A DNA stretch of 7,029 bases, from NCBI GenBank assembly GCA_012032575.1, contig JAAUSP010000408.1, positions 1 to 7,029 on the forward strand, in the 5' to 3' direction. This document shows positions 5,141 through 7,029 of the stretch, piece by piece (the first letter of the stretch is position 1; every line of letters begins with the position of its first letter). The position numbers and the translations under genes are program-made. Source of the stretch: Anaerolineales bacterium. GTDB lineage: Bacteria > Chloroflexota > Anaerolineae > 4572-78 > J111. The notes under the pieces are model-generated. The model had not been told where the DNA came from. It was given only the letters and a program-made list of their open reading frames with translations, and ran no database searches.

Positions 5141-6418
5141 ATGAGCAAAACGATCCTCTATGTTGAAGACAACGCCGCCAATCGAGAGCTGGTGCGCCAG
5201 GTTTTGGAAGGCGTTGGCTATACCGTGCTCGAAGCCTTGGATGGCTTGAGCGGCATCAAGGCTGCCCAGGACACCCATCCTGATTTGATTCTGATGGATA
5301 TTAATATCCCCGGCATGGATGGTTACGAAGCGGCGACTCGCATCAAGAGCCTGCCGGAATTGAGCAATATTCCGATTATTGCCCTCACCGCTAAAGTGAT
5401 GGCCGGCGACCGCGAACGAGCTTTGGCGGCCGGCTGCAACGGCTACATTGCCAAACCTATTGATATTGACGTCTTGCCTCAACAGGTGGCCGAATTTCTG
5501 GGCGGTCTGCGTGAGAGCATCACCGGCGAGCAGGAAAGCGCCTATCTGCGCGAGTACAACGAGCGCCTGGTGGATCGGCTGGAGAAAAAAGTGCAGGAGC
5601 TGACCAAGGCCAATGAAGCCCTGGCCCACACCGATGCCATGAAATCGCGTTTTATCAACCTGGCGGCGCACGAACTCCGCACTCCGCTGGCGGCGGTGCA
5701 TGGCTATCTGAGCCTGCTCACCGCCTCGGATAGCTCCCTGATGGTCCACGGCGATGAGAAAACCCAGCAAATTGTCGAAGGCGTTGTGACCGGGGTGGAC
5801 CGGCTGCGGGGCATTGTACAGGACATGCTCGATGTGACCCGGATTGAGGCGGGCACGCTGCAATTGAAACACGCCCCCATTGGCCTATCGTTGATTTTGG
5901 ATAAGATCAATAAAGATTTTAAGAATGTGGCCGCCCGGCGGCAGCAAATTTTGCTCGTTGGCAAGGCCAACCACATTCCCACCCTCTGGGCTGACGGTGA
6001 ACGGGTCACTCAGATTTTGCGCAACCTGGTCAGCAATGCCGTCAAATATACTCCCGATGGCGGGACCATCGAAATCAAGGTGGACATGTTGGGCGATGAT
6101 TCGGCTTTTGTCCAGAGTTCACCCGCGCCCCAGCCGTTTATCAAGATCACGGTCAGCGATACCGGCGTGGGCATTGCCCCAGAAGATCAGGAACGCATTT
6201 TTGAAAACTTCTACGAAGTCCGCGACATCGAACGGCACAGCACCAGCAAAACCGAATTTATGGGCGGCGGGACGGGCCTGGGGCTGGCCATCGCTCGCGG
6301 CGTCGCTGAGGCGCATGGCGGCTGGCTGTGGGTGGAAAGCGAGGGCCACGACCCGGTTCGCTGCCCTGGCAGCCAGTTTCACCTCATTTTACCGCTGGGC
6401 GAGCTGAGCAAAGATTAA
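5141..6418 (+). CDS. Receiver-histidine kinase (REC-coiled coil-HisKA-HATPase_c), no output domain
   Basis: 425 residues, soluble. REC domain, about 3-122: acidic pair E9/D10, phosphoacceptor D53 in LILMDINIPGMDG, T83 and K105 (YIAKP), all conserved. A helical, probably coiled-coil linker (about 131-168) follows. HisKA has AAHELRTPLAAVHGYL (175-190; H177). HATPase_c has N299 in NLVSNAVKYTPDGG, D340 in SDTGVGIAP and GGGTGLGLAIA (375-385). The end, HGGWLWVESEGHDPVRCPGSQFHLILPL, is a form I associate with Chloroflexota and cyanobacterial kinases. The REC would receive phosphate from a kinase, plausibly the one encoded just upstream, and tune the attached kinase; no DNA-binding output is present, so the final target lies elsewhere. 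ATG 5141 follows AGAGGT (5123-5128) at a rather long 12 bp. A 15-residue loop inside the ATPase domain (317-331) is slightly long. Confidence 0.94.
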   Translation: MSKTILYVEDNAANRELVRQVLEGVGYTVLEALDGLSGIKAAQDTHPDLILMDINIPGMDGYEAATRIKSLPELSNIPIIALTAKVMAGDRERALAAGCNGYIAKPIDIDVLPQQVAEFLGGLRESITGEQESAYLREYNERLVDRLEKKVQELTKANEALAHTDAMKSRFINLAAHELRTPLAAVHGYLSLLTASDSSLMVHGDEKTQQIVEGVVTGVDRLRGIVQDMLDVTRIEAGTLQLKHAPIGLSLILDKINKDFKNVAARRQQILLVGKANHIPTLWADGERVTQILRNLVSNAVKYTPDGGTIEIKVDMLGDDSAFVQSSPAPQPFIKITVSDTGVGIAPEDQERIFENFYEVRDIERHSTSKTEFMGGGTGLGLAIARGVAEAHGGWLWVESEGHDPVRCPGSQFHLILPLGELSKD

Positions 6419-6428
6419 ATCCACGCTT

Positions 6429-6457
6429 TTGACAACTTATCTGGAAGACCTTATCAT
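6429..6457 (+). promoter_or_regulatory. Near-consensus sigma-70-type promoter
   Basis: TTGACA (6429-6434) and TATCAT (6452-6457) are separated by exactly 17 bp, a perfect -35 and a five-of-six -10. Transcription should begin near 6464, giving an untranslated leader of about 48 nt before the start at 6512. It begins 10 bp after the TAA of the receiver-kinase gene, so the Pro/Thr-rich gene has its own strong promoter. The leader contains only a small 5-bp inverted pair (CCTGA 6474-6478, TCAGG 6489-6493), which may be chance. Confidence 0.72.
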
Positions 6458-6511
6458 GGCCCCACTATCCCGACCTGAAGGGTCAAAATCAGGCCGGTTT
6501 GGGAGTGCGTG

Positions 6512-7029
6512 TTGAAGTTCCACTGGCTGGACAATCTAGCTCCGGAAAAGCGAACCCTCTACCTCGTCCTTTTGGGTATAATTCTTTTAACCATTCCATG
6601 TTACTGCCTGGGGTTTTATACCCTGAGCGCCGCCCCCCCGCTTGAAGAGGCCCTCACCCCCACCCGTTTTATTATTACCTTGCCCAGTCCGACCCCATCG
6701 TTTGCCGCTCAAACCCCGCTGCCTACCTCAGCCGGCGGCCCTTCAACCCCCACGCCGACTCGTGTGATCGGTTCACCCACAGCCACTCTGGAGCCAACGC
6801 CGACCCAGTCCTTCCCCACCGTAGTCGCAAGTAAAACGCCGACGCCGTTACCGTCAACGCTAACCCCCACGCCGACCGCTACCTTCCTGCCGACGGCTAC
6901 TCCAACCGCCACCGGCACGTTCGTGCCGACCCATACGCCGACCGCGACCCATACGCCGACCGCGACCGGCACGCCACCACCATTGGCGAAATCGTCCGGT
7001 AGTTCCGAAGGTGGTCCAATTGTCCGCCG
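6512..7029 (+). CDS. Membrane-anchored Pro/Thr-rich protein, partial at 3' end
   Basis: The frame is open from 6479 to the window end, giving 172 codons from TTG 6512; GTG 6509 is an alternative start. TTG is preferred because GGGAG (6501-6505) is 6 bp upstream. A short N-terminus with K13/R14 precedes one hydrophobic segment (about 15-38, TLYLVLLGIILLTIPCYCLG), which fits an uncleaved signal anchor with the rest outside the cell. Residues 49 to about 157 are a low-complexity linker of TPT, TAT and PTAT units, including two exact HTPTAT copies. Then comes a Ser/Gly turn-rich stretch (KSSGSSEGGPIV) that may lead into a folded domain outside the window. Such linkers are frequent in surface proteins of Chloroflexota. 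Function is unknown. In the gene-rich window this is the only candidate exported protein. Confidence 0.8.
   Translation, partial: MKFHWLDNLAPEKRTLYLVLLGIILLTIPCYCLGFYTLSAAPPLEEALTPTRFIITLPSPTPSFAAQTPLPTSAGGPSTPTPTRVIGSPTATLEPTPTQSFPTVVASKTPTPLPSTLTPTPTATFLPTATPTATGTFVPTHTPTATHTPTATGTPPPLAKSSGSSEGGPIVR
6932..6967 (+). repeat. Two perfect 18-bp tandem repeats inside the Pro/Thr linker
   Basis: The unit CATACGCCGACCGCGACC occurs at 6932-6949 and again at 6950-6967 without a mismatch, each encoding HTPTAT. A diverged copy (6914-6931, encoding GTFVPT) precedes them. The identity at the DNA level, not just the protein level, points to recent duplication by slippage, so linker length may vary between strains. 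Confidence 0.85.

Noticed and set aside
5138..5872. Minus-strand open frame (244 codons) opposite the receiver-kinase
   Set aside because: Antisense to intact REC and HisKA domains with all catalytic residues; no recognisable domain in the shadow protein.
6474..6493. Regulatory hairpin in the leader of the Pro/Thr-rich gene
   Set aside because: The stem is only 5 bp (CCTGA/TCAGG) with a 10-nt loop, which is expected by chance.
6709..6972. Minus-strand frame encoding a Val/Gly repeat protein
   Set aside because: It is the complement of the Thr/Pro codon repeats (ACGCCGACC gives GVG/VAVGV). The plus-strand frame has a signal anchor, ribosome-binding site and promoter.

Overview
The window reads as chromosomal DNA of a free-living bacterium, most likely a member of the Chloroflexota (Anaerolineae/Caldilineae-like). 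That is an inference. It rests on the moderately GC-rich coding sequence, a signal-anchored protein with a long Thr/Pro ('TPTPTAT') linker, sensor kinases of the REC-HisKA-HATPase type common in that phylum, a menaquinone-type UbiA prenyltransferase, and gene junctions filled with short 7-9 bp tandem repeats. All recognisable genes lie on the plus strand.

Layout. (1) Positions 1-960 hold the 3' end of an ABC ATPase gene and its permease, translationally coupled, of the SsuBC/TauBC/NrtCD type. (2) Positions 1113-1982 encode a UbiA-family prenyltransferase closest to the MqnP/'ubiA_other' group, which would act in quinone (probably menaquinone) synthesis. (3) Positions 2031-3559 hold a degenerate Nudix-like protein, a small four-helix membrane protein and a YhbP-like FMN-barrel protein; the last two overlap by ATGA. 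(4) Positions 3675-6418 hold a YacP-like NYN ribonuclease, a soluble histidine kinase coupled to it by an ATGA overlap, and a second kinase with an N-terminal receiver domain. No output domain is present in either signalling protein. (5) From 6512 to the window end is a membrane-anchored Pro/Thr-rich protein, cut by the window edge, behind a near-consensus sigma-70-type promoter.

The most striking non-coding signal is that four of the five non-overlapping gene junctions carry a different short-unit repeat, each starting within 0-7 bp of the upstream stop codon or running into the gene's end: GTGAATW heptamers (967-1001), GTTGGAAG-like octamers (1985-2023), an inverted array of GGAACTNA-type units (3533-3618) and a palindromic GAGATTR heptamer array (5033-5082). 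One array encodes the last residues of the YhbP-like protein, and another creates a false upstream start for the Nudix-like gene. The NYN gene has an extended -10 box ending 5 bp before its ATG, which predicts a leaderless mRNA.

I see no tRNA, rRNA, CRISPR array, transposase or phage gene. The possible new biology is the repeat system at stop codons and the RNase/kinase/receiver-kinase cluster; the other genes look like ordinary housekeeping or transport genes.
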